From IMG/VR virus record IMGVR_UViG_3300042328_000249, positions 1 through 24,443 of that record: DNA of 24,443 nucleotides; one strand, given 5' to 3'. The DNA is from a virus. Under the pieces are notes generated by a model. It did no database searches. It had not been told where the DNA came from and was given only the letters and a program-made list of their open reading frames with translations. This document shows positions 7,622 to 16,673 of this stretch, one piece after another. Position 1 is the stretch's first letter, and each line of letters begins with the position of its first letter. The position numbers and the translations under genes are program-made.

Positions 7622-8746
7622 ATGAGATACAACCATCTAGAAATGTTGCCTGAAGAGGCATTTCAAAAAGTAGGTAAAAGCGTAAAGCTATACGGTAAGG
7701 GTGGCGGCTCTCCTGCACCTACAAGTCAAACAGTTACGCAGACTAACCTACCTGAATACGCACGTCCGTACTTTGAGAACTTACTAAACCGAACACAAGC
7801 CCAATCATACCAAAACTACCAACCATATGGTGGCGCTCGTGTAGCTGGGTTTACTCCTGAACAGCAAGGCATTCAACAAGAATATGCAGGTATGCAAACA
7901 CCAGGCCAGTTTGGTCAGGCCACTAGTGGCTTACAGGCTACTGGCGGTTTAGGTATGGGCGCGGCTGCTATGGGTTTAGGTCAGGCACTTAACTACCGTC
8001 CCGGCGCATACAACCCACAGAATGTAGGAACACAAGCATTCGGCCAAGGTGCTGCTGATTACTACTCTAATCCGTTTCAACAAAATGTAACTAATACTGC
8101 ACTGCGTGAAGCTCAACAAAAAGGAGCATTAGATAAAAACGCATTAATGAGTGGTGCAATTGGTCGAGGTACATTTGGTGGTGCTAGAAACGCATTATTG
8201 CAAGCTGAACAAAATCGCGGCTTAAATCAACAGTTGGGCGATATACAGTACAAAGGTTCAGCTGACGCATATACTAACGCCCAACAGCAGTTTCAAGCCG
8301 ACCAAGCCCGTCAAATGCAAGCGTCATTAGCTAACCAACAAGCTGGTCTTTCTGCAAACCAACAAAACCAACAGGCTCAACAATACGCAGCTGGTTTAGG
8401 TCAGCAGTTGTTTGGTACAGGTCTACAAGGTGCACAACAATCAGCGACAGGCTTGGGTGCATTAGGTGCTCAACAACAAACAACTGACTTAGCTCGTTTA
8501 GACGCACAAAACAGATCAGCAGCACAACAACAAGCATTACAACAAACACAACTTGATACTGCATACCAAGACTTCTTACGTCAACGTGATTACCCACAAG
8601 AACAATTGGGCTTCTACAGTAACATCTTGCGCGGTCTTCCTGTACAATTGGCATCTACGCAATCAACATACCAAGCGCCTCCTAATATCGGTTCACAGAT
8701 TGCTGGTGTAGGCTTAGGTTTAGCTGGTCTATCTAAGTTAGCTTAA
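7622..8746 (+). CDS. Gln/Ala-rich internal virion protein, possible DNA-ejection protein
   Basis: A 374-residue protein with GGAG 8 bases before the ATG. After a charged start and a GKGGGSPAPT linker comes QTNLPEYARPYFENLL, a segment common to structural proteins of marine podoviruses. Residues about 90-125 are Gly/Ala-rich (GLGMGAAAMGLGQAL). Residues about 150-320 are long Gln/Ala helices with almost no charge breaks (AQQQFQADQARQMQASLANQ), a predicted coiled region. It closes with FLRQRDYPQEQLGFYSNILR and a Gly-rich hydrophobic tail (IAGVGLGLAGLSKLA). Helix-rich composition and position among internal proteins resemble T7 gp14 or P22 gp7-type ejection proteins functionally, though no sequence match can be claimed. 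Confidence 0.65.
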   Translation: MRYNHLEMLPEEAFQKVGKSVKLYGKGGGSPAPTSQTVTQTNLPEYARPYFENLLNRTQAQSYQNYQPYGGARVAGFTPEQQGIQQEYAGMQTPGQFGQATSGLQATGGLGMGAAAMGLGQALNYRPGAYNPQNVGTQAFGQGAADYYSNPFQQNVTNTALREAQQKGALDKNALMSGAIGRGTFGGARNALLQAEQNRGLNQQLGDIQYKGSADAYTNAQQQFQADQARQMQASLANQQAGLSANQQNQQAQQYAAGLGQQLFGTGLQGAQQSATGLGALGAQQQTTDLARLDAQNRSAAQQQALQQTQLDTAYQDFLRQRDYPQEQLGFYSNILRGLPVQLASTQSTYQAPPNIGSQIAGVGLGLAGLSKLA

Positions 8747-8755
8747 GGATATAAT

Positions 8756-10237
8756 ATGGCAATAGCAGATCAAAACTTTAGACCAACTACTAACCCTGAC
8801 TTCAATCAGCAGTATGAAGAATACCATAAGGCGCTTAGTCTAGCTCCAGAGAACTATATCAGGCATTTCATGCTTACGGGTGACCCTGTAGCTAAACTAG
8901 CCGCAGCTGCCGTTATGGACCAAAAGGCCAAAGCTCAAACAGCGCCTCAAGCACCTACCCAGTCTGTCATCGATAAATTAGCGCAACCTCAAGGTTTAGC
9001 ACAATTACCACAAGGCATGCCTCAACAAGGTCCTGCCGTTGCTCCACAACAATTGGCTCAAGCAGAAGCTCCAGTTGCACAGATGGCTGACGGTGGTATT
9101 GTAGGACTACCAATGGATAGCGGCATGTTCGAGGGTGGCTATGCCGGTGGTGGCATCATAGCATTTGATGATGGTGGTGATGTTCCTAGTTATGCATCTC
9201 AAGGGGCTGTAAGACGTCCTGCGTACTTGGATAGCCCAGTAGGGAAGTATTATAACCCTGCTGATTTAGGTATATATGACGATGCTGAAATACAAAAAAT
9301 GCTGAAAGAAAATCCATATCGATCACCAGATGATATATACAAGCAACAAGAGGCAGCACGTACTAAATACGGTATTAAAAATATATTTGAAGATCAAAGA
9401 AAAGCCTTAGAGGAAGATAAAGCCGAGAATGAGAAGTTTAAAGCTTCTAATGAGGCCGATGCATTATTAAACGCAGCTGCTGGCTTCTTAGGTAACACCT
9501 CACAATTCTTTGGTCCAGGTGCTGAAGCAGGTATAAAAGGCTATACGACCACTAAACGAGAAGGTCAAAAAGAATACCGTGCAAATGCCAAAGACATCAG
9601 GAATCTAGGCTTTGAGATTGGTAGGTCAGACCAAGCAATGCGTCAAGCTGAAATGGCTGGTGACCAAGCATTGTATACTTCTGAACGTGCACGTTATGAA
9701 GGTTTAATGAAAGAAGCTAGAGATGTTAAGTACAAAAATGTGGACGCTAAAAACGGTATTCTTGCCAAAGGCTTTGACGCCGCCGCTACATACAAAACTA
9801 ACATGGATGTTGCCGGTGTACGTGAATCTGGTGATAATGCCCGCGCTCGCGCTAAAGCTAGATCAGACTTATTCAATAAAGCCGCTGATAATGCTATAAC
9901 ACAGATGAGTAAATTGTACCCTTTAGGTACTCAAGATCCTAAGTTTGATGATTTAGCTGCTGCAGGGACATACGCAAATGCTACTGAAGCATATAATGCC
10001 GAGTTAAAAACCTATACAGACAATAATCTAGTATCTATGGCAGCGGAAGCAGGTATAAACCCTAAAGAAATATTGAGTGCCAAACCAACAGATGCAGAGG
10101 CACCAGCAGAAAATTCTGCTACAATGGCAACACCAGCACAATCTACAGTGACAGGCAAACTAGTCACTATACCTGATGGTAAAATGAAAGGTAAGTACGA
10201 ATTACTTCCAAACGGTAAATACAAAAGAGTAGGTTAA
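8756..10237 (+). CDS. Internal virion protein sharing a Gly-rich motif with the protein at 5281
   Basis: A 493-residue protein whose ribosome site and upstream stop form the same TTAAGGATATA junction as at 5268. The first 65 residues are helical (EYHKALSLAPENYIRHFMLT...). A Gln/Pro/Ala linker follows. Residues 128-144, GYAGGGIIAFDDGGDVP, match a motif in the protein encoded at 5281 at 13 of 17 positions. The middle and C-terminal portion is charged, largely helical and coiled-coil-like (about 190-420), ending in a small basic domain (TIPDGKMKGKYELLPNGKYK). It precedes the giant polyvalent gene by one base. The arrangement suggests that it belongs to the set of proteins packed in the capsid and ejected with DNA. 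No enzyme motif is visible. Confidence 0.65.
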   Translation: MAIADQNFRPTTNPDFNQQYEEYHKALSLAPENYIRHFMLTGDPVAKLAAAAVMDQKAKAQTAPQAPTQSVIDKLAQPQGLAQLPQGMPQQGPAVAPQQLAQAEAPVAQMADGGIVGLPMDSGMFEGGYAGGGIIAFDDGGDVPSYASQGAVRRPAYLDSPVGKYYNPADLGIYDDAEIQKMLKENPYRSPDDIYKQQEAARTKYGIKNIFEDQRKALEEDKAENEKFKASNEADALLNAAAGFLGNTSQFFGPGAEAGIKGYTTTKREGQKEYRANAKDIRNLGFEIGRSDQAMRQAEMAGDQALYTSERARYEGLMKEARDVKYKNVDAKNGILAKGFDAAATYKTNMDVAGVRESGDNARARAKARSDLFNKAADNAITQMSKLYPLGTQDPKFDDLAAAGTYANATEAYNAELKTYTDNNLVSMAAEAGINPKEILSAKPTDAEAPAENSATMATPAQSTVTGKLVTIPDGKMKGKYELLPNGKYKRVG

Positions 10238-10238
10238 T

Positions 10239-13200
10239 ATGACACGTGAATATACTCCAGCAGAGCTAGGTATAAAGCCTGCTCAGAAAGAGTATTCAGC
10301 TGAAGAGTTAGGCCTACTAGATACTAAGCCAACCGAAGCTAGAGAATACACTGCAAGTGAATTAGGCTTAGTACCCCCTGCTAAAAGTAGTTTACTTCGT
10401 GAAACTGCTGATATCCCATTAAAAGTTTCAGAAGGTGCTGTTGCAGGTGTTCGTATGATTGCGGATGCTTTCGGTGCAAACAATCCTGTATCTAAAAATC
10501 TACGTTCCGTAGAAAACTACATCGCTGACCTATATAGTGCTCAATCAAAAGCTGACTCTAAAAGAGTAGCTGAGATTATGAAAGAAGCTGAGGATAAAGG
10601 TTTAGGCCCTAACCTTCGTGCAGCGTTTGAAGCGTTTAAAGTTGCGCCTGTTGATTTACTATCTAGCGCTCTTGGTACAGCGGCACCAACTATTTTAGGT
10701 GGTCTTGGCGCTGGCGCGTTAAAATTAGGGACCCTGGGTGTTAGCGCAACTCAAGTAGGACTTGGCGCTACCACAGGTGCAGGTGTTACTAAAGGTGCTA
10801 TTTATGATAGCGTAAAAGAAGAGCTATCTAAAACTGAAATGCCTGAGAAACAGGTTGAAGCACGTGCACAACTAGCACAAGCATATGGTGGTGAGAACCT
10901 AGACCAAATATTAGCAGGGGCTGCTTTAGGCGGTGTTGCTGGTACAGTAGGTATCGAGAGTGCACTTGTTCCAGGCGCGGTTAAAAAGATTATCAGTGGT
11001 GCAGGAAGTAAGAGCGTACTAAAAGAAGCAGGTCTAGGCGCTGCAAAAGAATCCATTCCTGAAGTCTTACAAGGTAGTCAAGAACAGTTAGCACAGAACT
11101 TAGCGTTACAACGTGAAGGTTTTGACGTACCTACGATGCGTGGTGTGGTAGGTCAAGGCGCATTAGAGGGCTTAGCTGGAGCAGGGCTAGGCGCTACAGT
11201 CGGTGCAGTAAGTCAAGCACGTGATAATAAAGCCGCCCGTGCCTTAGCCGCTGCTGAACAAGATATAGCGCTTCCTGGCACAGCAGGTCTAACAGACGAG
11301 CAAATGCAAGAGACTCGTGATGCGTATATAAAACGCATTAAAGAACAAATCCGTGGTAAGGCAGCAGCCTTAAGAGATCAAGAACTTCCAGAAGCAGCAG
11401 AGGCGGCTGTAGCTCAACCTGCTCCAATCGTAGCCGAAGAAGCTACAACTCCAGTAACTAAGTTAGACAGAGCTACAATAAATTCACTAGGTTTACGAAC
11501 TAACACGAACGCTTACAAAGCGCTAGATGGCCTAGACATAACTACGCCTGAAGGTCGTACGTTATTTGAACAAACAATCATAGCTAATCAAGATAAAGTC
11601 AAAGAAGACAAAGTTAACGAGTTATTAGCTGCGTTACCACCAATTGAACCGGAGGTACAAAATGAACCTGTCAAATCCACTCCAATTGAACCAGCAGCAG
11701 ATAGAGCTGGCGTTTCAACACCTGATGAACAGCGACTCGAAATACCTGCCGAAGGAGCTGTCGAAACTGACAGAGGAGCAGTGGATGTTTCTGGAGCTAA
11801 TGTTGGACAACCTGCTGGAGGAACAGAGCAAGGCGGAGCTCCACTAGAGTCATTAAAAGTTGGTGACACTACCGTTGTTGGAGCGCAGACATACCGCAAA
11901 ACAGACACAGGGTTTGAACTAGTAGCACCTGAAGAAACCCCTAATAAATATTTAGCATTACATCAGGAATCTAGAGCTCTAGAAGAGCAGGCTCAGAATT
12001 TAAGCAGACAATCCGCTGATCCTGAATTTGAAGCGACAAATGAACAACTTCTTGCAATGCAAGAACAAATTAAACAGTTGCGTCAGCAAGCTTTAGATAA
12101 AAGAAAAGAAGCATCACGTTTACCTGATAACCCTAGTGAAGTCGATGCTACAGCTATTTTAGGTAGGAGCCAAGAAGAAGCCGTAGCTGAAGACCCAACC
12201 AAACAAGCACGAAGTTTATCAAATGAACTACGGTCATTAGACCCTACTGATCCTCTCATAGAGGACTTACTTGCTTACGACGTTGACGAAGACACCATTG
12301 CTCAAGCCCGTAACACCATAGCTCAGATTGTGCAAGAACGTCAGGCTAAGGGACAGACTCAACCTGGTGAACTTCGTGAACTTAGTGAAGACTTAGCGGC
12401 AACTGAAGGCGAGCCTGAAACGGAAGCTATGTACCGTTCATTGAGGACGGTAAACGAAGAGTATGGCTTTAGTATTGAAGAACTTGATGCTCGCATGGCT
12501 GAAGTTCTCCCTAAACTACTTACAGCACAAGAGAGTCTAGAAAAAACGCGTAACCAAATGCTTGATACGCATAATGAGTTAAGCTATCTCCGCTATAAAA
12601 ATATAGATTCAGACGCTAAAGTTTATTTTGAAGAAGAGTATAGACTGCTTGCTGTTCGAGAAGCCGAAATAAAAGCGCAGATTGAAGAATACGAAGACGC
12701 GATTAAAAGTATTGAGTTAGATCAAACTATTACTGTTGAAGAATTTAAACGAGATCGTAAACGAGCAGAATTATTTGAAGACGAAGATTATGAGGGGCTA
12801 ATTGATGCACTTATAGCCGACAATTCCATAACTCGTGAGCAAGCTGCTTTCTTTGAAGCTTTATTTAAAGGTGACGTTAAAGCCGCATTAGAAGCCATAG
12901 CCAAATTACCCCTTACGGCAAAACAAACGCAGATTTTGCAGGAGGGAGAGCCGGGTAAAGCGTATCAGCTGGGTGGCCGACAACTGTTTAAATACTATAA
13001 AGATTTAGCTCGCGAGCTAATAAAAGCTAAAGTAATCCCTAATGGGGTAATATTCAGCAAAAATCTAAAAGAGGGAATTGCTGGCGACTACAGTGCCGAA
13101 ACAGATACTGTTCGTATTGATGCAGGGGAATTTTTACAAACATTAGGCGGTAGCTCCTATATGGAGGCGGTAAATGTATTCTTACATGAAGTAATGCATA

Positions 13201-16200
13201 GTGCCACAGTTAATGCCATGTCCAAAGGTATGGCTAATATAACCATATTTAATGAGATGGGTCAACGCGCCTATGAATTAGAACAAGAAGGTGACTTAAA
13301 AACTGCAAGGTCTATACGAGAATCTAAAGGTTACAAAGATGCAGAAAAATACTTAAAAACAGCAGAAGGTATTGCAGCTAAAAATCTGTTTGATATATAT
13401 GACTATCTATCGGTTTACCATCCTGAGGTATTTACATCTAAAAAATATTATGGCGCTACTAATCCATTAGAAATGATTGCTGAAGCACAAGTAGATCCAC
13501 GTTTCCAACAGCTTTTAATGGGTTTAAAACTTCCAGCGGAGTTAGCTACTGCTCCTGGAGTTAAAGGTAGAGGATTTAAAAACATATGGTCGTTATTTAC
13601 TGACGCTGTTCGTAGAATCTTACATTTACCACAAGGTAGCAATGACGCACTTAGCGCTGTTATGGCTAATACAGCCGCAGTTGTAAGACAAAATAGGACT
13701 GTTCGTACATCTACTACGGAAGAACAGTATGGTCGCAGTAAAATATATGAGAAGTATAGATCTTACGGTAACACCATAGCTAGCAAGGCTAAAAAACAAG
13801 CGGTAGAAACGTTACAGAAAAAATCAGGCATTAAGAAACCTAGCAATAAAACAGGTAAAAGCTTATTCAAGTCCGTTATGGACGCTGACCTCAATCACGC
13901 TATTGATAACTTAAGCTCAGCAGTATTGTCATCTGACAATGGTTTAAACAACCAAATGCGAACAGCGCTTGAGAAGGCAGGAATGCCATGGAGTCAGATA
14001 AAAGAAATCCTTGAAGGCTTGATGACATCCCAAGCTACCCACTCTCAAAACGTAGCAACAATGTTCCTTGAGATGGGCAAGATTGGTTACAACAAAGTAG
14101 CCAATATGTTTGAGGTGACTGAGAACCCTAACGGTAGTTGGGGTAGCATGCTGCAGACTATTAGCGATTTAGCTAAGAAGTATGGTATGTCTATGGATGA
14201 GATGGAGTTGGCAGCGCATACATACTTTGTTGCTAATCGTTCTCGAGGTCTTATAAACAGCAACAACCGACTTAAGAAAAAAGCTTTAGCTCTTGAATTA
14301 GCTGGCAAACGTAAGGAAGCAGATAGGCTGCTAGATAAAATTGTATTGGTCAACATGACCCCTGCAGAGATTAAAGCTGGGCTAGATATACGTAAAGAGA
14401 TTCCTGAGTTAGGTCAGGTGGTTGAGCAATGGAATGTTGTACGCCTAGAAGTTATAAATCATTTAGTAAACACAGGTTTGTACTCTCAAGAACAGGCAGC
14501 GGAATTAGCGGATACCTTTGATTACGTACCGTTTTATCGTGAAGCACAGTTAGAGGCTAATCAAGGCCCTAAAGAGAATACTCGCGGTTTGTTAGATCGT
14601 GCCCGTCAAAAGCATATTAAAGGTTCTTATAACCCAGTTAACAATGTGTTCGATAACATGAACCGTTGGATTACCTATTCCATTGCCAGAGGCATCAACA
14701 ATAGCCAAGGTCAGTACGCTGTCAAGGCTATGCAACAAAATATGGTTGGTTCTATATCACCAAAACCGTTGCCACCTACAGCAAAAGTCCCTGCTGGTAA
14801 TCTAGTAGCGGTATGGGAAAATGGTGTTGAAAAGCGCTACCGTGTAGAAGACCCTATGTTTGTCCACTACTTTACTGGCGCAAGAGCAGCCTATGCACCG
14901 TGGGTTAACACGCCTTTAGTAACAGGCGTCAACAAGGTATTTAGGGCTGAGATTATTTTAGATCCGATATTCTCAGCAGGACAGGTTATGATGGACGGCC
15001 TCACCGCAATGTTTACAAGCGGTACTAAGCATTTTTATATGTTGCCAATTCGAGCTGTAAAAGAATTCGTATTGACAATACCTAACTGGAGTAAGACACA
15101 TAAAGCGCTCCGTGGTTATGGTGCTGTAGGCGAAACAGACTTTGCATCAGTGTCAAAACGTTTAGCAGAAGAAGCTAAATACGAAGCTAGAGACATGAAT
15201 ACCGCTGAAAAAATAGCCGAGACGCTATTGAAACCATTACGTTGGATTACCACTGCTTCGGACAATGCAATAAGACAAGCGGTTTACGAACAAGAAATGG
15301 CTGAGTCAGGTGATAAAGCAACTGCCATACGTAAAGCCTTTGAGGTTATCAACTTCCGACGTGCGGGGTATTCATCACGTGTAAACACACTACGTCAATC
15401 AGTGAACTTTACAGGCGCATACTTGCAGTACGTTAATGTAAGTTCAAAAGTATTAACAGGTAAAGGTATTACTCCAACGCAGAAGAAACAATCATATGTA
15501 CGCCTAGTCAATGCATTGGCTGGGTATGGTTTGTTCTCATTCCTACTGTTTATGGATGTAAGTGATGACGACGAATACCAAGAGACTGATCAAACGACTC
15601 GTGATTTAAGGCAGTTTATACCGAGGCTAACAGAAAAATTAGGTGTTTGGTTGCCTGTACGTGCTGACCCATTCATGCTAATAGCTAAGATGCTTCCTGA
15701 GCATATCTATAACCTCGCTCGTAAAGAGGGTGGTGAGGATTGGACTAAGTTCAAAAAAGCATTTAAGGCTTATATGGCCAGTGCAGCGTTGGGTCCTACC
15801 CCAATACCACAACTACCTAAAGTAGCTCTAGAGACAATGATGAATAAGAGCATAACTACAGGACGACCTATTGTAGGTGGTGGTATAGAAGGCCGTGCAA
15901 CTGAACGTGAAATGACAAGCACGACATCAGAGTTTTCTAAAATGCTTGGCAGCACAGGTTTAGTATCACCCGTTATGGCTGATTACTGGATTAACAACTT
16001 AGGTGCGTCTGTTGGTAGAGCATTCATATTCTTGACAAACGCTTTAATGAAAGACAGTGAGGCGCCTGAACCATCAACACGCGATAAGTTAGCGTCCTTT
16101 GCGCCTAAGTTTATCAAGCGTGAGTTTGGCACCCGTGCTAAAAACGACTTGTACGAACTACGTGATATTGTTGACGAAGCTTATGCAACCTATAAAGACG

Positions 16201-16475
16201 TTCAACGGTACGGCTCAAAAGAAGAGTACGATAGAGTCTATGAAGAAACAATAGATAAGGTTAAGAAAAAACCAGTTGTTGATGTTGCCATTAAACAGCT
16301 AGCACAGATACGAGCTGATGAACGTAAGTTACTTGAGAAACCGCCAGGTGATATGACTAAAGAACAAAAAGAAGCGGCTATTAAAAGGTTACGTGAAAAA
16401 GAACAGATAATCCTGTTTGACATTCAATACAAACGTGACCTAAGCGGATTAGATAAAGGCAACCCGTTTAGATAA
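10239..16475 (+). CDS. Giant polyvalent protein with metallopeptidase motif and LPD38-like region
   Basis: A 2078-residue protein, the last of the rightward block. It starts with three copies of a short Y-(T/S)-x-x-E-L-G-(I/L) motif at residues 5-12, 19-26 and 37-44. Gly/Ala-rich hydrophobic stretches occupy about 145-185, 225-245 and 305-325. Acidic helical segments run from about 570 to 900. At 983-987 is HEVMH, a zincin HExxH motif, with NPLEMIAEAQ (Glu1078 or Glu1082) as likely third ligand. The C-terminal half (about 1530-1900), from FVHYFTGARAAYAPW to PTPIPQLPKVALETMMNKSI, resembles LPD38 of phage polyvalent proteins, which are thought to be delivered with DNA into the host. A putative out-of-frame gene lies over residues 475-536. 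Substrate of the peptidase is unknown. Confidence 0.75.
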   Translation: MTREYTPAELGIKPAQKEYSAEELGLLDTKPTEAREYTASELGLVPPAKSSLLRETADIPLKVSEGAVAGVRMIADAFGANNPVSKNLRSVENYIADLYSAQSKADSKRVAEIMKEAEDKGLGPNLRAAFEAFKVAPVDLLSSALGTAAPTILGGLGAGALKLGTLGVSATQVGLGATTGAGVTKGAIYDSVKEELSKTEMPEKQVEARAQLAQAYGGENLDQILAGAALGGVAGTVGIESALVPGAVKKIISGAGSKSVLKEAGLGAAKESIPEVLQGSQEQLAQNLALQREGFDVPTMRGVVGQGALEGLAGAGLGATVGAVSQARDNKAARALAAAEQDIALPGTAGLTDEQMQETRDAYIKRIKEQIRGKAAALRDQELPEAAEAAVAQPAPIVAEEATTPVTKLDRATINSLGLRTNTNAYKALDGLDITTPEGRTLFEQTIIANQDKVKEDKVNELLAALPPIEPEVQNEPVKSTPIEPAADRAGVSTPDEQRLEIPAEGAVETDRGAVDVSGANVGQPAGGTEQGGAPLESLKVGDTTVVGAQTYRKTDTGFELVAPEETPNKYLALHQESRALEEQAQNLSRQSADPEFEATNEQLLAMQEQIKQLRQQALDKRKEASRLPDNPSEVDATAILGRSQEEAVAEDPTKQARSLSNELRSLDPTDPLIEDLLAYDVDEDTIAQARNTIAQIVQERQAKGQTQPGELRELSEDLAATEGEPETEAMYRSLRTVNEEYGFSIEELDARMAEVLPKLLTAQESLEKTRNQMLDTHNELSYLRYKNIDSDAKVYFEEEYRLLAVREAEIKAQIEEYEDAIKSIELDQTITVEEFKRDRKRAELFEDEDYEGLIDALIADNSITREQAAFFEALFKGDVKAALEAIAKLPLTAKQTQILQEGEPGKAYQLGGRQLFKYYKDLARELIKAKVIPNGVIFSKNLKEGIAGDYSAETDTVRIDAGEFLQTLGGSSYMEAVNVFLHEVMHSATVNAMSKGMANITIFNEMGQRAYELEQEGDLKTARSIRESKGYKDAEKYLKTAEGIAAKNLFDIYDYLSVYHPEVFTSKKYYGATNPLEMIAEAQVDPRFQQLLMGLKLPAELATAPGVKGRGFKNIWSLFTDAVRRILHLPQGSNDALSAVMANTAAVVRQNRTVRTSTTEEQYGRSKIYEKYRSYGNTIASKAKKQAVETLQKKSGIKKPSNKTGKSLFKSVMDADLNHAIDNLSSAVLSSDNGLNNQMRTALEKAGMPWSQIKEILEGLMTSQATHSQNVATMFLEMGKIGYNKVANMFEVTENPNGSWGSMLQTISDLAKKYGMSMDEMELAAHTYFVANRSRGLINSNNRLKKKALALELAGKRKEADRLLDKIVLVNMTPAEIKAGLDIRKEIPELGQVVEQWNVVRLEVINHLVNTGLYSQEQAAELADTFDYVPFYREAQLEANQGPKENTRGLLDRARQKHIKGSYNPVNNVFDNMNRWITYSIARGINNSQGQYAVKAMQQNMVGSISPKPLPPTAKVPAGNLVAVWENGVEKRYRVEDPMFVHYFTGARAAYAPWVNTPLVTGVNKVFRAEIILDPIFSAGQVMMDGLTAMFTSGTKHFYMLPIRAVKEFVLTIPNWSKTHKALRGYGAVGETDFASVSKRLAEEAKYEARDMNTAEKIAETLLKPLRWITTASDNAIRQAVYEQEMAESGDKATAIRKAFEVINFRRAGYSSRVNTLRQSVNFTGAYLQYVNVSSKVLTGKGITPTQKKQSYVRLVNALAGYGLFSFLLFMDVSDDDEYQETDQTTRDLRQFIPRLTEKLGVWLPVRADPFMLIAKMLPEHIYNLARKEGGEDWTKFKKAFKAYMASAALGPTPIPQLPKVALETMMNKSITTGRPIVGGGIEGRATEREMTSTTSEFSKMLGSTGLVSPVMADYWINNLGASVGRAFIFLTNALMKDSEAPEPSTRDKLASFAPKFIKREFGTRAKNDLYELRDIVDEAYATYKDVQRYGSKEEYDRVYEETIDKVKKKPVVDVAIKQLAQIRADERKLLEKPPGDMTKEQKEAAIKRLREKEQIILFDIQYKRDLSGLDKGNPFR
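11651..11655 (+). promoter_or_regulatory. Shine-Dalgarno site of the embedded +1-frame gene
   Basis: GGAGG, a full match to the anti-Shine-Dalgarno core, stands 6 bases before ATG 11662. It lies deep inside the giant gene, where it has no purpose for that reading frame. It is stronger than the sites used by several stand-alone genes here, such as those at 3092 and 10239, and is a main reason to call the embedded gene. Confidence 0.65.
11662..11847 (+). CDS. Embedded small helical protein overprinted within the giant gene
   Basis: A 61-residue ORF in the +1 frame of the giant gene, starting 6 bases after GGAGG and ending at TAG 11845-11847. The product reads as a compact amphipathic helical protein: NPLQLNQQQIELAFQHLM, then YLPKELSKLTEEQW, then FLELMLDNLLEE and a KAELH end. 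It resembles small conserved phage proteins of about 60 residues with an LT-x-E-x-W core and an S/E-x-LH terminus, as I remember them; unverified. The giant protein over the same bases is a Pro/Gly/Ala/Glu linker, so the second frame seems the constrained one. Leucine is mostly CTG here, whereas neighbours prefer TTA, CTA and CTT, hinting at a foreign origin. Function unknown. Confidence 0.6.
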   Translation: MNLSNPLQLNQQQIELAFQHLMNSDSKYLPKELSKLTEEQWMFLELMLDNLLEEQSKAELH

Positions 16476-16478
16476 CCG

Positions 16479-16673
16479 CTATAAGCGCCAAACACGAACG
16501 CCCTTGATGCCTTCTTCCACAACAATTTTGTGGATATACTCAAACTCTAAGCGCTTAGCCTCGCGTTTGATGGCATCAATGGCGGACTTCGTATCTACCG
16601 CAGGGATAAAAATAGAGCAGCCCGGTTGGAAATCAGGCCACACTATTTGATAATCGGTTCCGTTAGTTAACAC
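16479..16673 (-). CDS. Small conserved phage protein of unknown function
   Basis: A 64-residue product, the last gene of the leftward block. It starts at GTG 16673 and overlaps the primase-helicase end by 11 bases; no in-frame ATG lies near, and the ribosome site is weak, so coupling to the primase is likely. The sequence alternates strands and one helix: YQIVWPDFQPGCSIFIPAVD, KSAIDAIKREAKRLEF, then IVVEEGIKGVRVWRL. A short protein of this pattern (D-x-x-PGxSxFxPxxD ... EGxxGxRVWR) is, in my memory, often found beside replication genes of marine phages, which supports a real gene. It ends 3 bases from the stop of the oppositely oriented giant gene. Role unknown. Confidence 0.72.
   Translation of the reverse strand: MLTNGTDYQIVWPDFQPGCSIFIPAVDTKSAIDAIKREAKRLEFEYIHKIVVEEGIKGVRVWRL

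Noticed and set aside
8743-8757. TATAAT at 8750-8755 as a promoter before the 8756 gene
   Set aside because: It is part of the recurring TTAAGGATATA stop/ribosome-site junction also seen at 5268, and no -35 box is found 16-18 bases upstream.
16476-16488. CGCT-ATA-AGCG as a bidirectional terminator at the operon junction
   Set aside because: Only 4 base pairs and no U-run on either side.
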